DNA of 50,393 bases from a virus, in IMG/VR virus record IMGVR_UViG_3300029915_000768, positions 1 through 50,393 of that record; one strand, written 5' to 3'. The position numbers and the translations under genes are program-made. Within the stretch, counting starts at the first letter, position 1; each line of letters begins with the position of its first letter. Under the pieces are notes generated by a model. It searched no databases. It saw nothing but the letters and a program-made list of their open reading frames with translations, and was not told where the DNA came from. This document shows, piece by piece, positions 14,554-23,086 of the stretch.

Positions 14554-15627
14554 ATGAGTAAAGCGTTCGATTTGTCAAAATTTCGTAAATCAATAACAAA
14601 GAGTATTGATGGCCTTAGTGTAGGATTTCACGATCCTAAAACATGGATCTCAACTGGTAATTATTGTTTAAATTATTTGATTTCAAAAGATTTCAAAAAA
14701 GGTATTCCTCTTGGTCGAGTATGTGTATTTGCTGGATCATCGGGTAGTGGAAAAAGTTTAATTGTTAGTGGTAATGTTGTAAAGAATGCACAAGATTTAG
14801 GAATTTTTGTTGTTCTCATTGATAGTGAAAATGCTTTGGACGAATCATGGCTTCAGGCATTTGGTGTTGATACCAGCGAAGAAAAACTATTGAAGTGTAA
14901 TATGGCAATGATTGATGATGTTGGAAAACTCATCAGCACATTTGTAAAGGATTATAGAGCTATTCCAGAAGGGGATCGTCCACAAGTTCTATTTGTAATT
15001 GATAGTCTTGGAATGCTTCTTACTCCAACGATGGTTCAACAGTTTGATGAAGGTGGTATGAAAGGCGATATGGGTATCAAGGCTAAGCAGCTAAAAGCCC
15101 TTATTACAAACTGTGTTAATATTCTCGGTGATCTTGATATTGGCATGGTTGTAACCAATCATACATATGCGGCACAAGATAAGTATTCAGATGATACAAT
15201 TTCGGGCGGATCGTCTCAAATTTTTGCAGCTTCAATTGTTGTTCAAACAAAGTTGATGAAGTTGAAAGAAGACGAAGACGGAAATAAAGTTACCGATGTT
15301 CTTGGTATTCGATCTGGCTGTAAAGTTATCAAGAGTCGATATAATAAACCGTTTGAGACAATGGAAATTAGTATTCCATATTCTTCAGGAATCAATCCAT
15401 ATTCAGGGCTATTTGATCTTTTTGAAAAGAAAGGCATCATTAAGAAAGATGGCAATCGATACACATATACCGACAAGGCCGGATCAGAGCATAAACATTG
15501 GCGCAAAGAATACCTGAAGAACACAAATGGAATTCTCGATTTGATCATGGGCGAATTTGAAGATGCTCCTGATCCAACTGATCTTAGTATCATGGACGAA
15601 AATGCAGAAGATGTAAACGAGGAGTAA
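14554..15627 (+). CDS. uvsX: RecA-like recombinase UvsX
   Basis: 357 residues. Walker A GSSGSGKSL (about residues 62-70), Walker B-like VLFVIDSLGML, and DNA-binding loop regions around GGMKGDMGIKAKQLK and GGSSQIFAAS match UvsX of T4-like phages. It drives strand exchange, recombination-dependent replication and repair, with gp32 upstream and a UvsY candidate downstream. ATAGGAG precedes ATG 14554. The acidic C-terminus is typical of RecA relatives. Confidence 0.92.
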   Translation: MSKAFDLSKFRKSITKSIDGLSVGFHDPKTWISTGNYCLNYLISKDFKKGIPLGRVCVFAGSSGSGKSLIVSGNVVKNAQDLGIFVVLIDSENALDESWLQAFGVDTSEEKLLKCNMAMIDDVGKLISTFVKDYRAIPEGDRPQVLFVIDSLGMLLTPTMVQQFDEGGMKGDMGIKAKQLKALITNCVNILGDLDIGMVVTNHTYAAQDKYSDDTISGGSSQIFAASIVVQTKLMKLKEDEDGNKVTDVLGIRSGCKVIKSRYNKPFETMEISIPYSSGINPYSGLFDLFEKKGIIKKDGNRYTYTDKAGSEHKHWRKEYLKNTNGILDLIMGEFEDAPDPTDLSIMDENAEDVNEE

Positions 15628-15651
15628 ATTGCTCATAGAAGATAAATATTC

Positions 15652-15843
15652 ATGAATGAATTATATGTAAAACTTCAAACGTTTGACGCACAAATTTGGG
15701 CGCAAGAATTCATGAGACTTTTTGAGCATGATAAAAATGCCATAGATGAAAGTCTCATGACTACTTGGTTCGCAACTGCATTAATGATTGGCTACGATTG
15801 CAAAAGAGAAAAAGAAGCTATAGAGGATAAAAATGAACCCTGA
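15652..15843 (+). CDS. Hypothetical small protein
   Basis: 63 residues, helical, with no recognised family. A TAAATA box (15643-15648) lies only three bases before the ATG and no ribosome binding site is close. It overlaps the following gene by 11 bases. Confidence 0.55.
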   Translation: MNELYVKLQTFDAQIWAQEFMRLFEHDKNAIDESLMTTWFATALMIGYDCKREKEAIEDKNEP

Positions 15844-16063
15844 GATTATCAATGAATGTTGGCAGTTACTAGTTGAATATATTCCACGACGCGATCACGA
15901 TAAAGCGGCAGAACATCTTTTTTCATATTTGATTACGGTGTTTGATAAGTCTGAACTTGAAGCCTTAGCAGAAATGGATAGTGATCTTAGCGAAGCATAT
16001 AAGAACACCGTTGAAGATGATGAAGAAGATTATAATAAGTATGAAGATGGCGAGGACGAATAA
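15833..16063 (+). CDS. Conserved phage hypothetical protein, acidic C-terminus
   Basis: 76 residues. The pattern ECWQLLVEYIPRRDHDKAAEHL resembles a small protein found next to recombination genes in T4-like phages. The last 25 residues are nearly all Asp/Glu/Tyr. Its TAA overlaps the ATG of the capsid-like remnant. No function known. Confidence 0.6.
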   Translation: MNPEIINECWQLLVEYIPRRDHDKAAEHLFSYLITVFDKSELEALAEMDSDLSEAYKNTVEDDEEDYNKYEDGEDE

Positions 16064-16831
16064 TGACAGATAGACAGGGATTACCGGTAATTCTTGAAAA
16101 TACCAAGAATGATCTAAACGATCATTCAGAGGTAAGCAATATAATGATACCTGCAATTACACAGACCTACAATAGTTTAATTGCCCATGAATTAATTGGT
16201 GTTCAAGCAGCCCAGCGCTAAGTGGAGAGGTTTTTAGTTTGGGTGTTTGTAAGAGTGAGAACGAATTAAATATTGCCCCAGTATCAATATCCAAATACGC
16301 AAACTTCCATATACAATTCCATCTGACGTGGCCTTTCCATTAACACATGAGCTATTGGAAAACACGGATGACACTATAGCAGCTATGAAACAGGACTTAG
16401 TTTTTTCGCATGATCAAGAAGTTTTAAAATATCTGCGATCAATTGCTCCTATTGAGCTAACGTATGATCAATCATTAATTGCTGGACAATCAACGTTTGT
16501 CAGTGATGAGCACGCCGCACTAGCTCTCATGGAGGGAAGTTTTGAAGCACCATTTAACATCAAATTCGTCGGAACTCTAAATAATGCAATAAAGGTTTAT
16601 TGCGATCCATTTGCAGACGAGAATACTCCAGTATTAGTTGGATACAAGGGAAGTCATGACATAGATGCTGGAGTATTTGATGCTATTCACACAGTTGGAA
16701 AAATTGTTGAATCTACTGATACATCTGTTTCCGTTGGATTTCAACATACTTTAATTCCAAATACTACTAATCTAGTGAACTCTAGCGATTACTACTGTTC
16801 CATCGCAATTAAAAATATTCGCTGGATCTAA
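16063..16831 (+). pseudogene. Decayed major capsid protein (gp23-like) gene
   Basis: Three reading frames in order match one T4-type capsid protein. Frame 1 (16063-16221) gives ENTKNDLNDHSEV...IMIPAITQTYNSLIAHELIGVQ, like the conserved N-terminal region. A second frame follows from about 16222 with SGEVFSLGV. A third runs from about 16285 to 16831 with RKLPYTIPSDVAFPL and NNAIKVYCDPFA, LVGYKGSHDIDAGVF, the gp23 C-terminal signature. The total is about 255 codons against roughly 450-520 for gp23, so two frameshifts and large deletions are implied. A GTG at 16328 could in principle start the last piece as a separate protein. Confidence 0.7.
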
Positions 16832-16845
16832 AATGAGGTTGAATA

Positions 16846-17307
16846 ATGGGTTGGTATAGAACTGTAACCAATGATCTTTCTAAGCTTCCGTCGTTTATTG
16901 ATTATCATGATCAACAATTGACGGAACTTAGAAAGGATGTAGCAATAAGGGGAAGTCTTGAGCATAATAGTGCAAGACTTCCCGGACTTGTCGAAGAAGT
17001 ATTTCGCCAATTACAAGAAATCGAAGCAGTTTTAAAATATATTGAAATTCAAAATGATGTTCTAACAAAGAAATACTTTCAAAAATTCCTCGAAGGATAT
17101 AACAAACAATTGTCCAGCAGAGATGCAGAAAAATATGCCAATGCCGAAAAAGAAGTTGTAGATAATGCGATCATTCGTAATGAAGTTGCCTTAATTAGAA
17201 ATCAATATCTCGGATTATCAAAAGCATATGAAGCAAAAGGTTGGCAAATTGGAAATATCACTAAACTAAGATGCGCTGGATTGGACGATAGTTTCATTCA
17301 AGACTAA
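16846..17307 (+). CDS. UvsY-like recombination mediator (candidate)
   Basis: 153 residues, all helical. The order of features recalls UvsY: a helical start, an aromatic/basic middle (KKYFQKFLEGYNKQLS), a helical repeat, and an end GWQIGNITKLRCAG like the FAIKHIQDMRAFEAG end of T4 UvsY. UvsY loads UvsX on gp32-coated DNA, and uvsX is four genes upstream. Similarity is by pattern, not strong identity. The TAA is part of the late box of the next gene. Confidence 0.5.
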   Translation: MGWYRTVTNDLSKLPSFIDYHDQQLTELRKDVAIRGSLEHNSARLPGLVEEVFRQLQEIEAVLKYIEIQNDVLTKKYFQKFLEGYNKQLSSRDAEKYANAEKEVVDNAIIRNEVALIRNQYLGLSKAYEAKGWQIGNITKLRCAGLDDSFIQD

Positions 17308-17310
17308 ATA
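17305..17310 (+). promoter_or_regulatory. T4-late-like box overlapping a stop codon
   Basis: ACTAAATAC including the stop of the previous gene, seven bases before ATG 17318 and without a ribosome binding site. Confidence 0.5.
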
Positions 17311-17317
17311 CTAACAT

Positions 17318-17566
17318 ATGAATATTAGAACAAAATCGCTACTTGAATCTTTAGTTGAGTTATCTTCATCTCAGGATACTTCTTTAATTATTGAATCTAG
17401 GGGCAATAATATCATCTCTAGTGCTATTGCACTAATTGAAACTATTCAATATACCTATGGTCAAGAATTAGCAGAGGAACTGGAGAAGAGACTTATTCTA
17501 AGTATTCGCGGAAAGAACGGAACAAGATTTGCGAAGGGCGCAAAAAAACTGCGCCCAATCAAATAA
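17318..17566 (+). CDS. Conserved small phage protein
   Basis: 82 residues. SRGNNIISSAIALIETI, later ELEKRLILSIRGKNGTRFAKG, resembles a small protein common in T4-like cyanophages, function unknown. It converges with gp15 and overlaps its end by eight bases; a GC-rich hairpin lies within the overlap region. Confidence 0.6.
   Translation: MNIRTKSLLESLVELSSSQDTSLIIESRGNNIISSAIALIETIQYTYGQELAEELEKRLILSIRGKNGTRFAKGAKKLRPIK
17536..17556. terminator. GC hairpin at the convergent gene ends
   Basis: GGGCGC (17536-17541) pairs with GCGCCC (17551-17556); the loop holds a run of seven A (T on the - strand). It lies at the junction of the convergent genes. No external T-run, so terminator activity is uncertain. 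Confidence 0.35.
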
Positions 17567-18896
17567 TCAATCTCCATTTTGCATTATTATATGGACCATC
17601 TGGAAAAGATTGCCATGCATTTCCATTCCATTGATATTGTACATTGCCGTTACTATCCCATACATAATTAATATTACCGACATTATTTTCACTTGAGAAG
17701 ATTGTAGACCATACATTCCCATCATAGTGAATAATGTCATTTGTATTTGCATATCCATTTACAACAGGGATGTTTGAATTTTCATACGGCCAGTATGGCC
17801 CAATATCACCAGTTAGAAGATAACTATCACCAATTGTTGGAGTAATAGGAGAAGGTGGATTAATAATACCAGAAATATTTGAAATTGTATTTGACGGCAT
17901 TGTACTGGGATCGATGGTGTAAGTTAGAATACTGCTATCATTTGCATTGATTGAAATTGTTCCTAAAATTTCATCATTACTATTATCAAAGGTCAAACCA
18001 ATTTTAGAAATCGTTGGAATAATATTTCCATAGGCCATAAGAATTCCGCTCCAATCAAGAGGAGTTCCATACAATGATGAGTTTGGACTTTGAACATTTT
18101 GATTTAGAATTCTCAGATTTCCATTTTGTAAGTAGACTCCATAATTGTTGAAGGTTACAACTTGAGGAGTTCCCAAAATCATGTTTGATAATTGTGGATC
18201 GTTCTGATAAATATTCATTACTGTCTTGAAGATTACTCCCATCTTACTAACCTTGGCTGGAAGACTCATCCAAATTGGAGCCTCAAATTCCAATGTTGCA
18301 ATATCATAAAGAGAATCTGAACCTTGCCCAACAGGAATAGTTCTATTACTGTAATTTACATCTTTGATTTCAATTATCGACAAACTTTCCCAATCATAGT
18401 AATTATCATTCTTCTGAATTTCCATGGCAGGATTGAATAATGGCAATATCTGCTCAAGCAATTGACATTTCTGATTTGTACTTGAGGTAACAATATCAAC
18501 CTTGAAAACAAGATTGTATGGAACTGGCATCAGTTTTTTGACAGTATAGGCATTCGTCTGTTTATTCAAATACTTTCCCGTCTCTTCATCATATTCTCTA
18601 GTTCTAACTGTTCGACTATCAACAAAGGTAGGATCTTGAATTCTTTCCCTTGTGTATTTCAAATTACTAACATAAATTGAAATGAGAGGAGCAGATGGCA
18701 TTACATTCTCACTATTCAAACGAAGGATTGTGGCTGCATTGAATGATGAATCACCCCAGATAACAGGAACACGAGAATACATTTGATTGCCATTCGCATC
18801 AAGACCATACTCAACTGTAAAATTACTGAACACTCGAATAATTTGAGTTATCCATGACCGAATGTTATTATCATAAAAAAATTGCTGAGTTGCCAT
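17559..18896 (-). CDS. gp15: Tail sheath stabiliser gp15-like, with long C-terminal extension
   Basis: 445 residues against 272 for T4 gp15. The N-terminal ~250 follow gp15: QQFFYDNNIRSWITQIIRVFSNF, SRVPVIWGD, PLISIYVSNLKY, PVPYNLVFKVDIVT and EQILPLFNPAMEIQ. gp15 caps the contracted-sheath end of the tail and joins it to the neck. The remaining ~190 residues (GDSYLLTGDIGPYWPY, NDIIHYDGNVWSTI) are repetitive, Asn/Gly/Trp-rich and look like surface-exposed decoration. I choose the ATG at 18896 over a GTG four codons earlier. gp17 lies just upstream on the same strand, as in T4. Confidence 0.75.
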   Translation of the reverse strand: MATQQFFYDNNIRSWITQIIRVFSNFTVEYGLDANGNQMYSRVPVIWGDSSFNAATILRLNSENVMPSAPLISIYVSNLKYTRERIQDPTFVDSRTVRTREYDEETGKYLNKQTNAYTVKKLMPVPYNLVFKVDIVTSSTNQKCQLLEQILPLFNPAMEIQKNDNYYDWESLSIIEIKDVNYSNRTIPVGQGSDSLYDIATLEFEAPIWMSLPAKVSKMGVIFKTVMNIYQNDPQLSNMILGTPQVVTFNNYGVYLQNGNLRILNQNVQSPNSSLYGTPLDWSGILMAYGNIIPTISKIGLTFDNSNDEILGTISINANDSSILTYTIDPSTMPSNTISNISGIINPPSPITPTIGDSYLLTGDIGPYWPYENSNIPVVNGYANTNDIIHYDGNVWSTIFSSENNVGNINYVWDSNGNVQYQWNGNAWQSFPDGPYNNAKWRLII

Positions 18897-18916
18897 TATA
18901 TTTTGCACCTTACTAT

Positions 18917-18922
18917 TATTTA
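18917..18922 (-). promoter_or_regulatory. T4-late-like box upstream of gp15
   Basis: ACTAAATAA on the minus strand, containing the gp17 stop codon, 20 bases before the gp15 ATG. Confidence 0.55.
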
Positions 18923-20491
18923 GTATATCCCCATGATGAATGGCATTGGAAATGAACCTTCATTAAAGTCATCATCGTCTTCAATATCTGTTATAAAGTC
19001 TTTCAATTGCTCTAGCATTCTAACAATCAAAATTGTGCTCATAACAAGATCGTCAGTCTCTCCGGGTTTTGCCTTATAACTGTTACCACATGCCACAAAT
19101 GAATTCAATTCTGAAACCAGTTTCTTGCTATATAATTGCATCTTTCCAGATTCAATAACAGATTTTAGTTTTGAACATGCCGTTAATTTGGTTGTTGAAC
19201 CTGTATTAAACCCTTTTCGATATTGTTTGACCACTCCCATTTTGTGTCGTTCAGATAGAAATATTCCCGGTATATTCTCTTCTCCAAAGTCTCTAATTGC
19301 TACCAGAATTGCTTCTCCAATTGAATTATTTTCAATAGAATAATACACTGAATTTGGCGTTCCAGTAATACCCACAAGATAACTTGTAATATCTTTCAAT
19401 AATTCAACTTGTTTTTCAATTACAGTTTTATTGTGTGTCCATTCACCAATCTGTTCATAGGTCCGTGCATCAAAAATTTGAATTGCCGCTGGATCGCCAC
19501 CAGTACCAATACTGGGATCTAAACCAACAACATACAAATTACCCTTCGTGGGCTTCTTATACCACCTAACTTGACCAATTTTTTCAAGAGGTTCAATCCC
19601 CCTTAATTTAAGTAAAGTATTGGCATTGATCAAAGTTTCTTCTGCTACCAAGAATTCACATAAAACTTCTCTTCGAAATTTTTCATCGCCAAGTTCTGCT
19701 CGTAATTGATCTGCCCATGCTTGATCACGCTCTGGATGTTCATCCCATTTAGATGAAAATGCTTTGAATCCATTTTTACCTAAACCATCTTGTCGAGTAT
19801 TACCAAATTCATCAATAATATCATTTGCACCATTCCATAATCTTGCAAACTCAGATTCCAAAGATGATGGTGTACTAGTTATAATAAACTTTCCACCAGT
19901 GGAAAGAGTGGGTGCAATAGAACTCATAAATTCCGATGCTATTCTGTGCGGAACAAATGCATATTCGTCGGCATAAAGACAACTTATAGATAATCCACGC
20001 CCAGTAGTCGGTGTAGTTGTTTGAGCAAGTATTCTAGAACCATTGTCAAAAGTAACACTCTGTTTATTATAATCAAGAATTCCAGCACGTAGAAAATCTG
20101 GACATGACTCATAGCCAAATTTTACGCGGCTAATTATTTCCGTGCTTCCGGTGAGTTTGTGGGCCGCAATTAAAATTGTTTGATCAGTTTTAAACATCGC
20201 ATACCACAATAAATATCCAGCGGCGGTGGCTGTCTTACCAGATTGGCGCGGCTGCATACAAATTGATTTTAGATTAAAATGATAGGTATCAAGTAATTTT
20301 TCTTGATATGGAAATAATTTCAATAAAATTTTTCCTTGGGTTGCATGTTGAACAAAGAAGTAATTATTTATGAAATATTTTGGACCTGTAATTGGATCAG
20401 CGCATTTCATAAATTCACGCAATTGATCATTGGTAAATGTCGTTTGTTGATACGGCTTTTTAAGTAATTCACTTTCGCTAAACTTCGCCAT
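18920..20491 (-). CDS. gp17: Terminase large subunit gp17
   Basis: 523 residues. The ATPase domain has Walker A QPRQSGKTATAAG (about residues 81-93) and Walker B SCLYADEYAF; coupling motif ITSTPSS follows. The nuclease domain starts with VVGLDPSIGTGGDPAA (first catalytic Asp) and has IENNSIGEAI and DDLVMSTILIVRM, as in T4-type gp17. It pumps DNA into the prohead and cuts concatemers. The start codon is five bases downstream of a late box, with no ribosome binding site, so a leaderless message is predicted. Confidence 0.95.
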   Translation of the reverse strand: MAKFSESELLKKPYQQTTFTNDQLREFMKCADPITGPKYFINNYFFVQHATQGKILLKLFPYQEKLLDTYHFNLKSICMQPRQSGKTATAAGYLLWYAMFKTDQTILIAAHKLTGSTEIISRVKFGYESCPDFLRAGILDYNKQSVTFDNGSRILAQTTTPTTGRGLSISCLYADEYAFVPHRIASEFMSSIAPTLSTGGKFIITSTPSSLESEFARLWNGANDIIDEFGNTRQDGLGKNGFKAFSSKWDEHPERDQAWADQLRAELGDEKFRREVLCEFLVAEETLINANTLLKLRGIEPLEKIGQVRWYKKPTKGNLYVVGLDPSIGTGGDPAAIQIFDARTYEQIGEWTHNKTVIEKQVELLKDITSYLVGITGTPNSVYYSIENNSIGEAILVAIRDFGEENIPGIFLSERHKMGVVKQYRKGFNTGSTTKLTACSKLKSVIESGKMQLYSKKLVSELNSFVACGNSYKAKPGETDDLVMSTILIVRMLEQLKDFITDIEDDDDFNEGSFPMPFIMGIY

Positions 20492-20496
20492 ATAAC

Positions 20497-20502
20497 TATT
20501 TA
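20497..20502 (-). promoter_or_regulatory. T4-late-like box 5 bases before gp17
   Basis: ACTAAATAG on the minus strand; exactly five bases to the ATG, no Shine-Dalgarno sequence. Confidence 0.55.
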
Positions 20503-20506
20503 GTTA

Positions 20507-20535
20507 TTGAAAATTGTTTTTTGTTTTGGTATGAT
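20507..20535 (+). promoter_or_regulatory. sigma70-like promoter of the homing endonuclease
   Basis: TTGAAA (20507-20512), 17 bases ending TTTTGG, TATGAT (20530-20535). It diverges from the gp17 late box. ATG 20556 has ATAGGAG. Confidence 0.6.
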
Positions 20536-20555
20536 TTTTAGATATAGGAGTTATA

Positions 20556-21947
20556 ATGAAAGGAACTAAGGAAACAAAAGAATATTGGTTAAAACATACA
20601 TGGGGGAAATTAACATTAGATCCAGATCAAGAATTACCTAATGAATGGGCTAAAAAGTCAAATCGATATTTAAAATTCATATGCGATTGTGGTCACGCCA
20701 TAACTGTTAAATTTTGTGCTATTGGTAAATCATGTGGAAAGTGTGCCTACAAACCAAAAGAATTTTGGTTAGAACAAAAGTTTGGAGAACTTACCTTAAA
20801 TCCAGAGCAAAAATTGCCGAATGAATGGGCACCATTTTCAGATAAGCAATTTGCTTGTATTTGTTCATGTGGAAATATCACGCATCCGGTATTTAAAAAT
20901 ATGTCAATGAAAAGAACTATATCATGTGGTAGCTGTCATTACCTGACCAAAGAAGAATGGTTAGGAATTAAATATGGTTGGCTGACTATTGTTGATAGTG
21001 TAGAATTGCCGGATAGATGGGGATCGGGTTATAGTAGCAAAATAAAGTTTGCATGTAAATGTGGAAAGACAATATCTATATGGTTTAACAATGCTATATC
21101 TGGAGCTACTACTTCATGTGGTTGCAAAAATCCCGGAAAAACAATGGATTCCATTGTAGGAAATATTTACAGATTTTTGTCATCTATTCTATCAGAAAAG
21201 ATTATATTTTCTCATTGGATAGGAGACGGCAATCACAAAAAAGAATATGATATTTATATTCCTAGCAAAAAAATTGCGGTAGAATATCATGGTCTAATAT
21301 GGCATTCTGAAAAATTTATGCGACGGCCAGAAAAAGATTACGAAAAATACTTACTGGCAACCTCTTTAGGAGATAGACTGATTCAGATTTACCAAGATGA
21401 GTGGGATGATAAGCAAGACCTTTTTAAAATATATCTCCAAGAATTATTAACGGAAAGACCAAAGATACTAGTTGAACCTACTTGTGATATTACCTATTCT
21501 CGTACTACTGAAATTGACTATTTCTTAAATTTGTATCATTATCTTGGAGAATCATTTAGTGATATATATGTATTGGCGAGATATAAAGACGAAATAATAG
21601 GATGTTTTGGTTTAACTTCCAGCGAAGAATATATGGAAATTAATCGGATTTGCTGGAATCCAAACTATGAAAATAGAAATGACATAGTTATTGCATTGAT
21701 AATTTCATACTGCGTGAATAACAATATTAGTGAAATAATTGGTCTATCCGATAACCGATTGTTTACTGGAAATATTTTCTGCAACATGGGATTTCATTTA
21801 ATCGAGGAATTGCCACCAAACTACCAGTACACCAATGGTCATGTTAGAATATCTAAAGACCAATACGACAAAATGACAAATGCAAAAAACTATCATCGAA
21901 TTTGGAATTCTGGATACAAGAAATACATATTGAACTTGAAAAAGTGA
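20556..21947 (+). CDS. Vsr-like (EDxHD) homing endonuclease with three zinc repeats
   Basis: 463 residues. The first ~190 residues are three ~60-residue repeats, each with a W...G.LTL....LP..W opening and C-x-C/C-x-x-C clusters (CDCG/CGKC, CSCG/CGSC, CKCG/CGC), probably zinc-dependent DNA-binding units. The nuclease part has KKEYDIYIPSKKIAVEYHG, a conserved His in LIWHSEK, and DRLIQIYQDEWDDKQ, the Vsr-type fold. A further C-terminal domain (EIIGCFGLTSSEEYMEIN) follows, also seen in the 8911 gene. It is inserted on the opposite strand within the terminase region, with its own promoter and terminator. Confidence 0.82.
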   Translation: MKGTKETKEYWLKHTWGKLTLDPDQELPNEWAKKSNRYLKFICDCGHAITVKFCAIGKSCGKCAYKPKEFWLEQKFGELTLNPEQKLPNEWAPFSDKQFACICSCGNITHPVFKNMSMKRTISCGSCHYLTKEEWLGIKYGWLTIVDSVELPDRWGSGYSSKIKFACKCGKTISIWFNNAISGATTSCGCKNPGKTMDSIVGNIYRFLSSILSEKIIFSHWIGDGNHKKEYDIYIPSKKIAVEYHGLIWHSEKFMRRPEKDYEKYLLATSLGDRLIQIYQDEWDDKQDLFKIYLQELLTERPKILVEPTCDITYSRTTEIDYFLNLYHYLGESFSDIYVLARYKDEIIGCFGLTSSEEYMEINRICWNPNYENRNDIVIALIISYCVNNNISEIIGLSDNRLFTGNIFCNMGFHLIEELPPNYQYTNGHVRISKDQYDKMTNAKNYHRIWNSGYKKYILNLKK

Positions 21948-21968
21948 GCCAATATTGGCTCACTTTTT
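21939..21968. terminator. Bidirectional terminator shared by convergent genes
   Basis: Perfect 15-bp inverted repeat (21939-21953 with 21954-21968) built on AAGTGAGCCAAT, with A-run and T-run at the ends. The TGA stops of both the endonuclease and the opposing 131-residue gene lie inside its arms. Confidence 0.85.
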
Positions 21969-22355
21969 TGTGGGATGAATTCCTGAATTATGATTATTGG
22001 GACTATGATTATGAATTTCGTCAGATTCCGCAGATGCCGAATTACTCAATTTTCGAGGGGCAAATCCACATATTTTAGCAGCGCGATTTATCATATCTTG
22101 GTCAGCCGATGAATATCCAGCGGAAAACGGATGGTCTGCACTAATACTTGATTTTCCGATTTTTGGTTCATCTGGAAAACTGGCAGCTAATATCATGGCG
22201 CGATAATGTCCATATGCACTCATAGTTGGATACCAAGTTGCATTTGGCATTGCTTTTGCATGATCTGGTCGAAGTTTACCATCTCCACCAGATTCATGTT
22301 TGTCTTCTACAAGGGGGTATCGTTTTTTTCGTAGTGGTGACACTGTTCTTTCCAT
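21960..22355 (-). CDS. Hypothetical late protein
   Basis: 131 residues, basic N-terminus (SPLRKKRYPLVED), then HYRAMILAASFPD and ISADHPFSAGYSSADQDMINRAAKICGF, a pattern suggesting a small virion or packaging protein. A late box lies five bases before the ATG without a ribosome binding site, so it should be leaderless. It sits between the homing endonuclease and the second terminase-like gene. No family recognised with certainty. Confidence 0.6.
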   Translation of the reverse strand: MERTVSPLRKKRYPLVEDKHESGGDGKLRPDHAKAMPNATWYPTMSAYGHYRAMILAASFPDEPKIGKSSISADHPFSAGYSSADQDMINRAAKICGFAPRKLSNSASAESDEIHNHSPNNHNSGIHPTKK

Positions 22356-22360
22356 ATAGG

Positions 22361-22366
22361 TATTTA
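22361..22366 (-). promoter_or_regulatory. T4-late-like box 5 bases before the 131-residue gene
   Basis: GCTAAATAC on the minus strand, containing the stop codon of the upstream terminase-like gene; five bases to the ATG. Confidence 0.55.
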
Positions 22367-23002
22367 GCCGCCGAACGCAATGTATGGAATATTCCCAGCA
22401 TTAGCTTCTCGATACATCATTGCAAATGTGGCGAATGGATCACATATGGTTGAGAACATATGAACTTTTGAATTATAACTATTTGCAATAGGTAAGAGGG
22501 ATTCGAATGTTTTATCATTCACAAAATTGGCTTCATCTACTAAAATAAGATCGGCTCTATGCCCACAGCATGATGTTCCTTGTGTTATAGTTGATCCATT
22601 CTCAAAAACAATTTTAGTAATGGTTTTAGAGTATAGCGGAATATTCAGTAATGCAAGATCTTCAATAATGTTTTGCATGGTGTATCTACCTGCCACAAAA
22701 AAAATTTGGTAATTTGGATTATTGTATGCCATCCAAATTGCATAAGCAGAAAGAGTAGAAGTTTTCCCGCACTGTCTCTTAAAAACTCCAAGTGTTCGAT
22801 TATAATTGATCAAATGATGAATCATATCTTGAACTTCATCATTCGTCATAATTGAATGATCTGTGACGGGAATGTATTTGCTGACGAATGTAGTGGGAAT
22901 GAATAATTTGTGGACGAATGTCGAGAAGTCTTGTTCTTCTGCATCAAGAATTTTTCTTTTATTTATCGGGGATAATGCTCGATTTGCCGATTGATATGCC
23001 AT
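22364..23002 (-). CDS. Second terminase-like ATPase without nuclease domain
   Basis: 212 residues. FKRQCGKTSTLSAYAIWMAY is a Walker A region parallel to the gp17 sequence around QPRQSGKTATAAG. Next come YQIFFVAGRY, KIVFENGSTI, ADLILVDEANFV (Walker B with Glu) and HMFSTICDP (coupling motif position). The protein ends where gp17's nuclease domain would begin, so it is an ATPase half only. All ATPase motifs look intact, arguing against simple decay. It could regulate packaging, act with another subunit, or be a former duplicate of gp17. A TAAATA box is two bases from the ATG, and AAAGGA is also present. Confidence 0.75.
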   Translation of the reverse strand: MAYQSANRALSPINKRKILDAEEQDFSTFVHKLFIPTTFVSKYIPVTDHSIMTNDEVQDMIHHLINYNRTLGVFKRQCGKTSTLSAYAIWMAYNNPNYQIFFVAGRYTMQNIIEDLALLNIPLYSKTITKIVFENGSTITQGTSCCGHRADLILVDEANFVNDKTFESLLPIANSYNSKVHMFSTICDPFATFAMMYREANAGNIPYIAFGG

Positions 23003-23024
23003 GATATTTATTTTCCTTTTGCCG

Positions 23025-23064
23025 ATGAGAAGCCAGCAATATGTGAAAAATGCTGGCTTCTCAT
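23025..23064 (-). terminator. 14-bp hairpin
   Basis: ATGAGAAGCCAGCA (23025-23038) pairs perfectly with TGCTGGCTTCTCAT (23051-23064), 12-base loop. It follows the stop of the minus-strand gene at 23087 and precedes the terminase-like ATPase. No long T-run after it on the minus strand. Confidence 0.6.
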
Positions 23065-23086
23065 TGAAATTTTAGTTAGTGTCTTT

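Noticed and set aside
15643-15648. Late promoter box for the gene at 15652
   Set aside because: Only three bases separate TAAATA from the ATG, so the predicted start would fall inside the codon region; not listed as a promoter.
23005-23010. Late box for the terminase-like ATPase as leaderless
   Set aside because: Two bases to the ATG and an AAAGGA upstream make a longer leader more likely.
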